This document shows, in pieces, positions 42,384-50,155 of a stretch of 64,000 nt of DNA. The DNA is from Arcticibacter svalbardensis MN12-7 (lineage in GTDB: Bacteria > Bacteroidota > Bacteroidia > Sphingobacteriales > Sphingobacteriaceae). The notes beneath the pieces were generated by a model. The model was given only the letters and a program-made list of their open reading frames with translations. It did no database searches and was not told the DNA's origin. Location: positions 36,898 through 100,897 of the forward strand of contig NZ_AQPN01000100.1 in NCBI RefSeq assembly GCF_000403135.1. The letters are read 5' to 3'. How positions within the stretch are numbered: the first letter of the stretch is position 1; the number at the start of each line of letters is the position of its first letter. A program made the translations under genes and the position numbers.

Positions 42384-43142
42384 ATGGAAAGAGGGCTGGT
42401 GTCAATCATTACTCCAATGTATAATGCAGAAAAGTATGTTGGAGCAACTATTGAGTCTGTTATCAAACAAACCTACCCGAATTGGGAGATGATCATTGTG
42501 GATGATGGATCAAAGGATGGGGGGGCAGATATAGTTTCCGGATATGCATCAAAAGATCCGCGCATCAAACTGGTGCATCAAAAAAATGGAGGGTCAGCAG
42601 CTGCCCGAAACAACGGAATCAGGAGAGCTGCAGGGCAATATATAGCCTTGCTGGATGCAGATGATTTGTGGTTTCCTAACTTCCTGGAAGCACAGTTGAA
42701 TTTTATGGAAAAGACAAACTCTTTGCTTGTCTACTCTTCGCATACCAGGATAGACGAAAATTCAAAAGAAATATTAGAGCCTTTTATAGTTCCTAAAATA
42801 GTGGATTACCATGACCTGTTGAAGTCATGTGCCATATCCTGTCTAACTGGTTTATACAACATCGAGCCTTATGGGAAAGTTTATCTCCGTGAAGCATTCA
42901 AAAGTCTAAGGGATGATTATATATATTGGTTAGAAATTATTAAAAAGGTTAAGGTAGCCTACGGAAACACAGAGGTGCTTGCTCAATATCGGGTATTGCA
43001 AAATTCGGTTAGCCGGAATAAAACTAATGTGATCAAACCCCAGTTTATGGTTTATTATAAAGTGGAGCAATTAGGATTGTTAAAAAGCGTGTATTATCTC
43101 AGCCAATGGGCTATTTTTGGTTATAGAAAATATAGAAAGTAA
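42384..43142 (+). CDS. Family-2 glycosyltransferase, line B
   Basis: About 252 residues from the ATG at 42384. The frame is open 34 codons further upstream, but that stretch is the remnant of another glycosyltransferase, so the shorter start is chosen. V-S-I-I-T-P-M-Y-N-A-E, V-D-D-G-S-K-D-G near 37-44 and L-L-D-A-D-D-L-W near 86-93 are classical GT2 motifs; G-G-S-A-A-A-R-N-N-G-I lies between. It is the last sugar-transfer gene before the initiating enzyme. Confidence 0.88.
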   Translation: MERGLVSIITPMYNAEKYVGATIESVIKQTYPNWEMIIVDDGSKDGGADIVSGYASKDPRIKLVHQKNGGSAAARNNGIRRAAGQYIALLDADDLWFPNFLEAQLNFMEKTNSLLVYSSHTRIDENSKEILEPFIVPKIVDYHDLLKSCAISCLTGLYNIEPYGKVYLREAFKSLRDDYIYWLEIIKKVKVAYGNTEVLAQYRVLQNSVSRNKTNVIKPQFMVYYKVEQLGLLKSVYYLSQWAIFGYRKYRK

Positions 43143-43219
43143 ACAAAATATGTGTATAAGTGTTCATTCAATTGTATATTAATGTAATTGTTATAGATCT
43201 TATATTTATTTTTTCATAT

Positions 43220-44392
43220 ATGAGACCCGAACTACCTTTCGTCTTTAGTCTTTTAGCTGTTGCTTTATCAATTTCCCCATTGATCACTATTGCCATTCGA
43301 AAAAGGCTTTTTGATTTACCTTCTGAAGATCGGAAAATTCATAAGCGGATCGTCCCTAACCTGGGTGGTCTGGCTATATTTTCGGGCTTTTTGCTGTCTG
43401 TTTCCATGTTCATTGACCTTTCAACGCTTAAAGTCTCTAATTATATTCTATGTGGAGGAATTGTGATTTTTATTACGGGTTTGAAGGATGACATTATTGG
43501 TGTGGATCCGCTGAAGAAGTTTGTGGCTCAGTTTATCGCGGCTTTTATTGTGACGATGTTGGGCGACATTCGCATTTTGGATCTGGGTGGTTTTATGGGC
43601 ATTTATAATTTGAGCTATCCCTTTAGCATTGGTTTGAGTGTGATTGCGATTGTGGGCATTGTGAATGCTTTTAATCTGATTGATGGCATTGATGGTTTGG
43701 CTGGTTCCCTGGGGCTGTTGCTCGCTCTGGTGTATGCCTGGCTTTTTTATCAGGCAGGAGAACCTGGATGGCTGTATGTCTGTATGGCTCTTGGTGGTGC
43801 TTTAACTGGCTTTTTAATTCATAATATCTCACCTGCCAAGATCTTTATGGGTGATAGCGGTTCTTTAATGCTGGGGTATATTGCTGCGGTATTGAGTATT
43901 CAATTTATTAATACTTCGGCGTTTGAGTTTGTAGACCTGGGTTTTACTTTTGTTAGTTCGGCTCCGGCTTTAGCCATGGCCATTATTATTCTTCCTTTGT
44001 TTGATACGCTACGGGTCTTTGCTATCCGTCTGGCGAATAATCAGTCACCTTTTAAAGCGGACCGCAATCATCTGCATCACCGGATGTTATCGTTGGGTTT
44101 GTCGCACATGATGGCAACGCTTGTACTGGTATTGATTACTGGTTTATTTATTGCTACTGCATTGGTTTTTCAGTCGATTGGCAGTAACCAACTGGTGGGG
44201 ATCTTAATCATCATGATCATCTTTTTAAATACATTGTTGTCGATTTATATTTATAGCAGAAAAAGAGGGGTCATTGAGCAGGAAATATTAGATGAACCTT
44301 TGGATATAGAACAGGATGAACTTCCGATCCAGAAGATTATGAAAAGCAAAATGGATCAGAATGAAATGTTGAAGAAAATTTCAAAGAACTAG
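43220..44392 (+). CDS. WecA/TagO-like undecaprenyl-phosphate sugar-1-phosphate transferase
   Basis: About 390 residues from the ATG at 43220 (a GTG at 43160 is open but only adds a hydrophobic stretch). It has some 10-11 membrane helices. D-L-P-x-x-D-R-K-I-H and P-N-L-G-G, the catalytic D-D-I-I-G, N-A-F-N-L-I-D-G-I-D-G-L-A-G, M-G-D-S-G-S-L and the cytoplasmic H-H-R are all present. It transfers HexNAc-1-phosphate to undecaprenyl phosphate and thus starts line-B repeat units, independently of the PglC-like enzyme of line A. A tail repeated at 47147-47166 matches its 3' end. Confidence 0.92.
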   Translation: MRPELPFVFSLLAVALSISPLITIAIRKRLFDLPSEDRKIHKRIVPNLGGLAIFSGFLLSVSMFIDLSTLKVSNYILCGGIVIFITGLKDDIIGVDPLKKFVAQFIAAFIVTMLGDIRILDLGGFMGIYNLSYPFSIGLSVIAIVGIVNAFNLIDGIDGLAGSLGLLLALVYAWLFYQAGEPGWLYVCMALGGALTGFLIHNISPAKIFMGDSGSLMLGYIAAVLSIQFINTSAFEFVDLGFTFVSSAPALAMAIIILPLFDTLRVFAIRLANNQSPFKADRNHLHHRMLSLGLSHMMATLVLVLITGLFIATALVFQSIGSNQLVGILIIMIIFLNTLLSIYIYSRKRGVIEQEILDEPLDIEQDELPIQKIMKSKMDQNEMLKKISKN

Positions 44393-44407
44393 ATATATTT
44401 GCTGTTC

Positions 44408-45967
44408 ATGAAGTATAAAATAGTTCTGCTCCTTTGGGTTGCCTTTTCTATTCAGGCGTTTTCGCAATCTACTCCTCTCCCGGTATTGAATAGTTACCCG
44501 GATGTTCGTTTGCATCAGCTGGAAGATTTCTCGCTTCATACTGCGGCTCAGCCTCTGCTGTTACGTGCTGCACTGCGGGATTCTATTTTGCAACGGGATG
44601 TTCCGGTTAGCGAATGGCAATCAAAGAACTGGCTGTTTAGGAAGATCTTTACACAACACTTGGTGGAGATTAAAAATGATGAGTATGTAGTAAACTTTGA
44701 CTTTCTGCCTGATCTATGGGTGGGAAAGCAGGATGGCCGTACGATCTGGAATAATACCAGGGAACTGGCTGTGGATGGTCATGTGGGTGATATGTTTTCG
44801 TTTAATGCCACCATAAGTGAAAATCAAGGGGTATATCCTACGTATTATAATGACTATATCCGGAATAATAAGGTGGTGCCGGGACAGGGGCATGCCAAGA
44901 CGTATGGTGCTGATGGCTTTGATTATTCGAATTCTTCGGCCTCGCTTTCGTATACGCCTTCGAAATATATCAATGTGCAGGTAGGGTATGGTAAGAACTT
45001 CATCGGGAATGGCTATCGTTCCCTGCTGCTTTCGGATTATGCGTTCAACTATCCGTATTTAAAGGTTACGGGTACGCTGGGCAGGGTGCAATATACTGCC
45101 ATGTGGGCGCAGTTTGAGGATCTGTATGACATTGGCTTTGATGATGAAACGCCGTATGATAAGAAATATGGCGTTTTTCATTACCTGGACTGGAATGTGA
45201 ATAAACGCCTGAGTTTAGGGGTTTTTGAGAACGTGATGTGGGCGCCAAGGGGTCTGGATTTGAGTTATGCGATTCCGGTATTGGTGTTACGTCCTACGGA
45301 ATATAATAATGGTTCTCCGGATAAAGTAGTGCTGGGTTTGAACGGGAGTTATAAGCTGAATAAAAAATTGCTGGCGTATGGTCAGTTTGTGCTGAATGAG
45401 TTTACGCTGAAAGAGGTTTTTGCGGGTACCGGCTATTGGGCGAATAAACATGGCGCGCAAGTAGGGCTTCGTGCTTTTGATATTTTTCAGCTGCCTAACT
45501 TAAACGCGACGCTGGAATATAATGCGGTGCGGCCGTATACCTACTCGGCGAGTCATCGTATTAAAAACTATGGTCATTATAATGAGCCGCTGGCGCATCC
45601 TTTTGGTGCGAATTTCCGGGAATACCTGGCTTTGGTTAACTATCGCTACAGCCGCTGGGAACTGAGTCTGCAGGGTAATGTGGCACGCTATGGTCTGGAT
45701 ATGGATGGCTTGAACTACGGAAAGAATATTTACCTGGATTATACCACCCGTGTGGATGATTATGGCGTAGAGATTGGTCATGGTCTGAAAACCAAATTCT
45801 TTTATGCTAATACAAATGTCTCGTATTTATTAAACCCAAAGAACAACCTGCGCATGGAGCTGGGCTATAGCCTGCGTAACGAGGTAAATGACCTGAAGAG
45901 TGATAAAGAAAAGTTTTTTACTATTGGGCTGAAGGCTTCGTTCAGGAATAAGTATCAGGATTTTTAG
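44408..45967 (+). CDS. Wzi/RemB-like outer-membrane beta-barrel protein
   Basis: About 519 residues from the ATG at 44408. A signal peptide (about 1-20, ending A-F-S-Q) precedes a domain rich in aromatic residues and alternating strands, with a G-K-N-F-I-G-N-G-Y-R-S-L-L-L-S-D-Y block near 195 typical of the capsule-assembly Wzi family and of the Flavobacterium RemB group. Wzi-type proteins hold exopolysaccharide at the outer surface; RemB is linked to gliding and surface polysaccharide. It ends line B. A second copy of its last 22 codons lies at 47168-47233. Confidence 0.8.
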   Translation: MKYKIVLLLWVAFSIQAFSQSTPLPVLNSYPDVRLHQLEDFSLHTAAQPLLLRAALRDSILQRDVPVSEWQSKNWLFRKIFTQHLVEIKNDEYVVNFDFLPDLWVGKQDGRTIWNNTRELAVDGHVGDMFSFNATISENQGVYPTYYNDYIRNNKVVPGQGHAKTYGADGFDYSNSSASLSYTPSKYINVQVGYGKNFIGNGYRSLLLSDYAFNYPYLKVTGTLGRVQYTAMWAQFEDLYDIGFDDETPYDKKYGVFHYLDWNVNKRLSLGVFENVMWAPRGLDLSYAIPVLVLRPTEYNNGSPDKVVLGLNGSYKLNKKLLAYGQFVLNEFTLKEVFAGTGYWANKHGAQVGLRAFDIFQLPNLNATLEYNAVRPYTYSASHRIKNYGHYNEPLAHPFGANFREYLALVNYRYSRWELSLQGNVARYGLDMDGLNYGKNIYLDYTTRVDDYGVEIGHGLKTKFFYANTNVSYLLNPKNNLRMELGYSLRNEVNDLKSDKEKFFTIGLKASFRNKYQDF

Positions 45968-46060
45968 AAATATAGAAAAATATAAACCAGAAACATACAT
46001 GTTGTAATAGTATTGATATATAGATAGTTATCGAAGTTGTTAAAACTAATTATTTTAGTA

Positions 46061-46095
46061 TTTGTTGTTCGGCAAACAAATAATGCCTACATTTG
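46061..46095 (+). promoter_or_regulatory. Promoter of the Panacea gene pair
   Basis: TTTGTTG at 46061-46067 with TACATTTG at 46088-46095 (spacing 20-23 bases depending on which TTG is counted). It leaves a leader of only a few bases before the ATG at 46107, a compact arrangement. Confidence 0.6.
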
Positions 46096-46106
46096 ATTAA
46101 ACCATT

Positions 46107-46667
46107 ATGTTCGAATTCACCACCGATAAAGACAAGGCAGTTCACGCAGCACTTTATGTGCTCAAAAAAGTCGGCAATGCGGATTACCACAAGGTCTTTA
46201 AAATACTGTATTTTGCCGAACAATTTCACTTGAAATCATATGGAAGACCTTTGACAGGGGACTCCTATCAAGCTATGCCATACGGTCCTGTTCCATCTTT
46301 TCTTTACGACGTTTTTAAAGCGGCAGAAAAGGGGACATCTCCCTTTGATGAAGCAACTGAAAGAAGCGGTGCCTTTTCTGTAACCAGGCATGGTAAAATG
46401 CCTATAGTTAAGGCGCTAATGGAACCGGATCTGGATGAACTTTCAGAATCTGACCTTGAAGCATTAGAATTTTCTATTAACGAGAACGGCGGGTTGAAAT
46501 TTGACGAATTGGTTAAGAAGTCTCATGACACCGCATGGGATAAAGCTGAAAAAAACCTGGATATAGAAATGTCTTACTTTGACATTGCCGAAGCGATAGG
46601 TACCTCTAAAGAAATGCTTTCTTACATCGAGCTACAGGCTGAGAATTCTTCTATCAGACTGAAATGA
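46107..46667 (+). CDS. Panacea-domain (DUF4065) protein, probable antitoxin
   Basis: 186 residues. The core A-D-Y-H-K-V-F-K-I-L-Y-F-A-E-Q-F-H-L-K-S-Y-G-R-P-L-T-G-D-S-Y (residues about 24-53) and Y-G-P-V-P-S-F-L-Y-D near 60 are the Panacea/SocA signature. Panacea domains are known antitoxin parts that neutralise many unrelated toxins. It stops 4 bases inside the next gene, a standard toxin-antitoxin layout. No classic HTH was seen in it. It lies in a patch between island and core genes, fitting a recent arrival. Confidence 0.85.
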   Translation: MFEFTTDKDKAVHAALYVLKKVGNADYHKVFKILYFAEQFHLKSYGRPLTGDSYQAMPYGPVPSFLYDVFKAAEKGTSPFDEATERSGAFSVTRHGKMPIVKALMEPDLDELSESDLEALEFSINENGGLKFDELVKKSHDTAWDKAEKNLDIEMSYFDIAEAIGTSKEMLSYIELQAENSSIRLK

Positions 46668-47122
46668 ATACCGTTGCTGATGCATTTGGGGAGGAGGAAC
46701 GTGCTCGGTTCGCAGCAGATATCATAGTAATTGGAGTAGTTATATTGGTGTATGTAGCTGATACCAAACCGCCAAAAGAAAAAAGGTTGATCGTAGTTGG
46801 TGAATCATATGATCACGTTTCTGTTGCAACCGTTTATATTAATACTGAATTAAATACTAATGTGTTCCCGACAAAAGAATTGCAGAGCCTCAATCCTGAA
46901 TTCACATCGGATGGACGAGTATACTTAAAACATAAATCTCACGTGGATTGTTCCAGTTTGCATGTCTTAAGGAAGGAGTTTCTAGTAAGTATTATTAGTG
47001 CCGACCCCAATAGAGCTCTTGGAAATGTTTCTGAAGATGACTTTAAAATTATTAGAGGCTTGATCAAGTCCGCTAGGACGATTAAGCCATCATTGAAAAA
47101 AACTTACGGTCTATTTTTGTAA
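46664..47122 (+). CDS. Unknown partner of the Panacea gene, candidate toxin
   Basis: 152 residues, overlapping the Panacea gene by 4 bases. A hydrophobic stretch near 17-33 (I-I-V-I-G-V-V-I-L-V-Y-V) is followed by D-T-K-P-P-K-E-K-R-L-I-V-V-G and a mixed alpha/beta region ending in a basic tail. The phrase K-x-K-R-L-I-V-V-G plus later V-Y-L-K-H-K-S-H-V could fit a small-barrel (MazF/PemK-like) fold, but I do not recognise a family with confidence. By position it should be the toxin of the pair. Confidence 0.55.
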   Translation: MNTVADAFGEEERARFAADIIVIGVVILVYVADTKPPKEKRLIVVGESYDHVSVATVYINTELNTNVFPTKELQSLNPEFTSDGRVYLKHKSHVDCSSLHVLRKEFLVSIISADPNRALGNVSEDDFKIIRGLIKSARTIKPSLKKTYGLFL

Positions 47123-47146
47123 AATACTACTCTCCGTCTGACAGTC

Positions 47147-47233
47147 AAATGGATCAGAATGAAATGAGATAAACAGAAGTTTTTTACAATCGGGTTAAAG
47201 GCTTCATTCCGAAATAAGTATCAGGATTTTTAA
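47147..47233 (+). pseudogene. Scar with the 3' ends of second wecA-like and remB-like genes
   Basis: 47147-47166 repeats 20 identical bases from near the end of the WecA-like gene (44349-44368). Directly after it, 47168-47233 encodes D-K-Q-K-F-F-T-I-G-L-K-A-S-F-R-N-K-Y-Q and the rest of the C-terminus of the RemB-like protein, stop included, with several silent base changes from 45902-45967. Everything between these ends is deleted. It is the wreck of a diverged second wecA-remB pair. Confidence 0.8.
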
Positions 47234-47275
47234 AAATACACTGAATGTGTCGATTGTAATCAACATTTTTATTAT

Positions 47276-47303
47276 ATTTATGTCGTATTGAATCGACATA
47301 AAT
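47276..47303. repeat. 10-bp inverted repeat touching the start codon of the ATPase gene
   Basis: ATTTATGTCG at 47276-47285 and CGACATAAAT at 47294-47303, 8 bases apart, ending exactly one base before the ATG at 47304. It could be an operator for self-repression or an mRNA hairpin that masks the start. Confidence 0.7.
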
Positions 47304-48494
47304 ATGGAAATTTTATTTGAATTTCAGGAAAATGTATTACGTCCGGTAAAGAATGATTTCCGAAGATACTTGCATAACCAGATTAACTGGAAACAGAGAA
47401 TGATCGGGATTAAAGGTCCACGAGGTGCGGGGAAAACTACACTAATGTTGCAGTATCTAAAGTTTGACCTTGGATTGCCGCCAAAAGCATTATATATCAC
47501 AGCTGACCATACATGGTTTTATAATCATACTTTACTGGATACAGCGAATGATTGGTATAAACAAGGAGGAAAAATATTATTTATCGATGAAGTTCATAAA
47601 TATGAGAACTGGTCAGTTGAGTTGAAGAATATTTATGATGGATTGCCCGAAATGCAGGTTGTTTTTTCAGCTTCTTCAGCATTGGATATTTATCGTGGTG
47701 AGGCTGACTTAAGTAGAAGAGTGGTGAGCTATTTGCTGGCAGGGCTTTCTTTTCGGGAATATTTAGCATTTACTCAAGGGGTAAGTTTTGACGCATTCAA
47801 AATTGAAGATATCAACAGTAACCACCGGAGCCTAAGCCGGATGATCACTGAAGGTTTTCGCCCACTACCTGCATTCCGTAAATATTTAGAAGTAGGCTAT
47901 TTGCCAATTATTGTTGAAGGGGAAGATACCTATCTGATGAAGTTGAACCAGGTGATCAATACAATCGTGGATATCGACCTGGCTTATATCGTTTCATATA
48001 ATTCAGGGACGGCAGTCAAGGTTAAAAAATTATTGGGTGTAATAGCCGAATCGGTTCCCTTTAAACCTAATATTGCCGCACTTGCAAGGAAACTTGATTT
48101 GAGCCGTGACAGTGTCTATCAATATATTTACCAATTACAAGATGCACGGTTGCTTAACACGCTGAGTTCGGAAGGGAAAGGGGTTTCCACTTTACAAAAG
48201 CCGGATAAGATATTTTTGGAAAATACTAACCTTGCTTTTGCACTAAAAGAAAAACCTGATATTGGAAATATTAGGGAGACATTTGTTTTAAACCAATTAC
48301 TCAATGCAGGTTTAAAGGTCAATTCTCCGGCGGAAGGTGACTTTGCCATTAGTGGATTGACAATCGAGGTTGGAGGAAAAGGCAAGAATACATCTCAGGT
48401 TAAGCACCTGGATAATTATTTAATTGCAGCTGATGATATTGAAATCGGAGCAGGAAACAAAGTTCCAATCTGGCTATTTGGATTTTTATACTAA
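47304..48494 (+). CDS. AAA ATPase with DUF4143 domain
   Basis: 396 residues. Walker A G-P-R-G-A-G-K-T at 38-45, Walker B I-L-F-I-D-E with D95-E96, a sensor-like F-S-A-S-S-A near 125-130, then a winged-helix region (about 245-285) and a C-terminal DUF4143 nuclease-like segment with I-E-V-G-G-K-G-K-N. Such ATPases are abundant, mobile-looking genes in Bacteroidota; their job is not settled. It stands alone, its start codon abutting an inverted repeat. Its A/T-rich neighbourhood contains gene scars on both sides. Confidence 0.88.
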   Translation: MEILFEFQENVLRPVKNDFRRYLHNQINWKQRMIGIKGPRGAGKTTLMLQYLKFDLGLPPKALYITADHTWFYNHTLLDTANDWYKQGGKILFIDEVHKYENWSVELKNIYDGLPEMQVVFSASSALDIYRGEADLSRRVVSYLLAGLSFREYLAFTQGVSFDAFKIEDINSNHRSLSRMITEGFRPLPAFRKYLEVGYLPIIVEGEDTYLMKLNQVINTIVDIDLAYIVSYNSGTAVKVKKLLGVIAESVPFKPNIAALARKLDLSRDSVYQYIYQLQDARLLNTLSSEGKGVSTLQKPDKIFLENTNLAFALKEKPDIGNIRETFVLNQLLNAGLKVNSPAEGDFAISGLTIEVGGKGKNTSQVKHLDNYLIAADDIEIGAGNKVPIWLFGFLY

Positions 48495-48519
48495 AGGGCT
48501 GGAACTCATTAAATGTTTT

Positions 48520-48559
48520 GTAAATGTCCAGTTTTTTATAAAAAAAACTGGACATTTAC
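48520..48559. repeat. Perfect 18-bp inverted repeat
   Basis: GTAAATGTCCAGTTTTTT and its exact reverse complement, separated by ATAA. It lies 26 bases after the ATPase stop and 26 before the DUF6088-like fragment. The T-run inside the stem makes it a possible terminator in either direction, or an operator for the lost gene. Confidence 0.8.
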
Positions 48560-48584
48560 TTTCAGGTTTTGTCTAAGCCCTTAT

Positions 48585-48722
48585 ATGAAAATCACTGATT
48601 ATATATCATCCACCATCGATAGACTCCCTAAAAGATATATAGTCACCTATGTAGATTTTACTACTGAGGTCAATAAGAAATAGGCTATAACAAAAGCACT
48701 CAATCGAATGGCTGTTTCATAA
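48585..48722 (+). pseudogene. Broken DUF6088-like gene (antitoxin-type relative)
   Basis: An ATG at 48585 starts M-K-I-T-D-Y-I-S-S-T-I-D-R-L-P-K, then D-F-T-T-E-V-N-K-K, a TAG at 48681, and beyond it A-I-T-K-A-L-N-R-M-A, then TAA. That order matches the N-terminal domain of DUF6088 proteins (AbiEi-type antitoxin relatives, from memory), with the glutamate codon after K-K changed to a stop and the rest lost. The 98 bases after it (48723-48820) hold only a 7-bp inverted repeat TGCGGTA / TACCGCA and no gene. Confidence 0.6.
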
Positions 48723-48820
48723 ACCCTATTACTAAATATAAACTTATTGGTGCGGTAAAAGTGTTAGCTACTACCGCAAAATGGAATATTGTATGAGGCT
48801 CCACGAAAACAAAACACTAT

Positions 48821-49678
48821 TTAGGCCTGGATGCCGCCGCTGCGTTGAATGTACTCCATAAGTTCGCCGATGGGTCTTGCAAGGATTTTGCCGACGGTGA
48901 TGTGGTGCTTTTTGCAAACCGCGGTGATGACATCTTTGAAATGCCAGGCGATGGAGCCAACGAAATGGCAGGGGTATTTGCGGTGATCGGCATAGGGTAA
49001 AAGGTGGGTGACTACGAATTTGTCGAGCCCGCTGCTTAATAATTCTTCAATGAAAGGATCGTTGCGCCGCTGTTCCATAAAAGGGGCAAAGGAGGAAAGA
49101 TAGATATTGGGCATGGGCCGTTGGTACACATTTTCAATGATGACTTCTTTATCTACTTTATACTCTTCTTTGAATGCTTTGCGGAGACCTGCGGGCATGG
49201 TGCCATAAAGGAATGAGGTGACGAGTTCTTTGCCGAACCAAGCGCCTGAGCCTTCATTGCCGAGGATAAAACCTAATCCCTGATTTCCGTATTGTACGGA
49301 TGTTCCATCAAAGAAAGCGATGTTTGAACCTGATCCGAGTACGCAGGTAAATCCCTTGTCATTGCCACAGGTGGCATAAGCGGATCCGATGGCATCGTTC
49401 TCTACATCAATAAATGCATTTCTGAATACAGTGGTGAGCGCATTGGAAACCATTTCGTGGCGGTCGGGATTGGCGCATCCTTCTCCAAAAAAATACACTT
49501 CGCTGATTTCCTCGGCGTATTTTTTAATTTCTGGTTTCTGGATGATGGATCGTGTGATCTCTTTTTCGTTGCTGAAGTAGGGGTTGATGCCTTTGGTGCT
49601 GAATTCGATTAATCCTGTGGGATTTCCTGAAATGATCCAATCTGTTTTGGATGATCCGCTATCGGCAACTACTATCAT
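48821..49678 (-). CDS. BadF/BadG-type sugar kinase, N-acetylglucosamine-kinase-like
   Basis: 285 residues of the actin-like ATPase fold. D-S-G-S-S-K-T-D-W near 6-14 is the phosphate-binding loop, G-L-G-F-I-L-G-N-E-G-S-G-A-W-F-G near 135-150 the second nucleotide loop, and F-V-G-S-I-A lies near the C-terminus. Relatives phosphorylate GlcNAc released from cell-wall turnover or chitin. It follows the response-regulator gene by 17 bases on the minus strand. Its 3' side faces the ATPase patch. Confidence 0.88.
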   Translation of the reverse strand: MIVVADSGSSKTDWIISGNPTGLIEFSTKGINPYFSNEKEITRSIIQKPEIKKYAEEISEVYFFGEGCANPDRHEMVSNALTTVFRNAFIDVENDAIGSAYATCGNDKGFTCVLGSGSNIAFFDGTSVQYGNQGLGFILGNEGSGAWFGKELVTSFLYGTMPAGLRKAFKEEYKVDKEVIIENVYQRPMPNIYLSSFAPFMEQRRNDPFIEELLSSGLDKFVVTHLLPYADHRKYPCHFVGSIAWHFKDVITAVCKKHHITVGKILARPIGELMEYIQRSGGIQA

Positions 49679-49695
49679 GGTGGTTTTGTTCTGGT

Positions 49696-50085
49696 TTATA
49701 TCTCTTCCAGAGCCTCTGAAGTAAGTGGTTTGCCTATAAAATCAGTGATAAGCTTGTTTTCCTTTATTTCTTGCAGGTCTCTTGGGTCGAAAGACGAAGT
49801 TAACATATATATCTTTAAACTGGCAGGAAAGTAGTGTTTAATGGGTTCCAGCCGTTTAAGGAATTGAAAGCCGTCGATTCCGGGCATGCGGATGTCCAGA
49901 AAGATGATATCGGGAAGGCTATTGGTTTGTGCACACAGACTCAAATACTCAATAGCATCAAGCGGAACATTAATAATGGTGATTTTATCAGCAAAGTGAG
50001 CTGCCTCAATAAGCATGGTATTGATTATATTATCGATGTAGTTGTCATCGATTAATAGCACTGATTTATATTTAAAATCACACAT
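49696..50085 (-). CDS. Stand-alone CheY-like response regulator
   Basis: 129 residues: a receiver domain only. Acidic pair D13-D14, phosphoacceptor D64 in I-F-L-D-I-R-M-P-G, the switch Thr in M-L-T-S-S and the Lys of I-G-K-P-L are all present. There is no output domain, and no histidine kinase is near, so the partner is elsewhere. The gene starts 70 bases after the TolC-like gene ends, on the same strand; a shared transcript is possible. Confidence 0.92.
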   Translation of the reverse strand: MCDFKYKSVLLIDDNYIDNIINTMLIEAAHFADKITIINVPLDAIEYLSLCAQTNSLPDIIFLDIRMPGIDGFQFLKRLEPIKHYFPASLKIYMLTSSFDPRDLQEIKENKLITDFIGKPLTSEALEEI

Positions 50086-50155
50086 ACTTAATGGCTAATA
50101 GAAGATAGATCGTTTCTTTATACGGATATATCTCTTTAAAGTTACATAATTAGCT

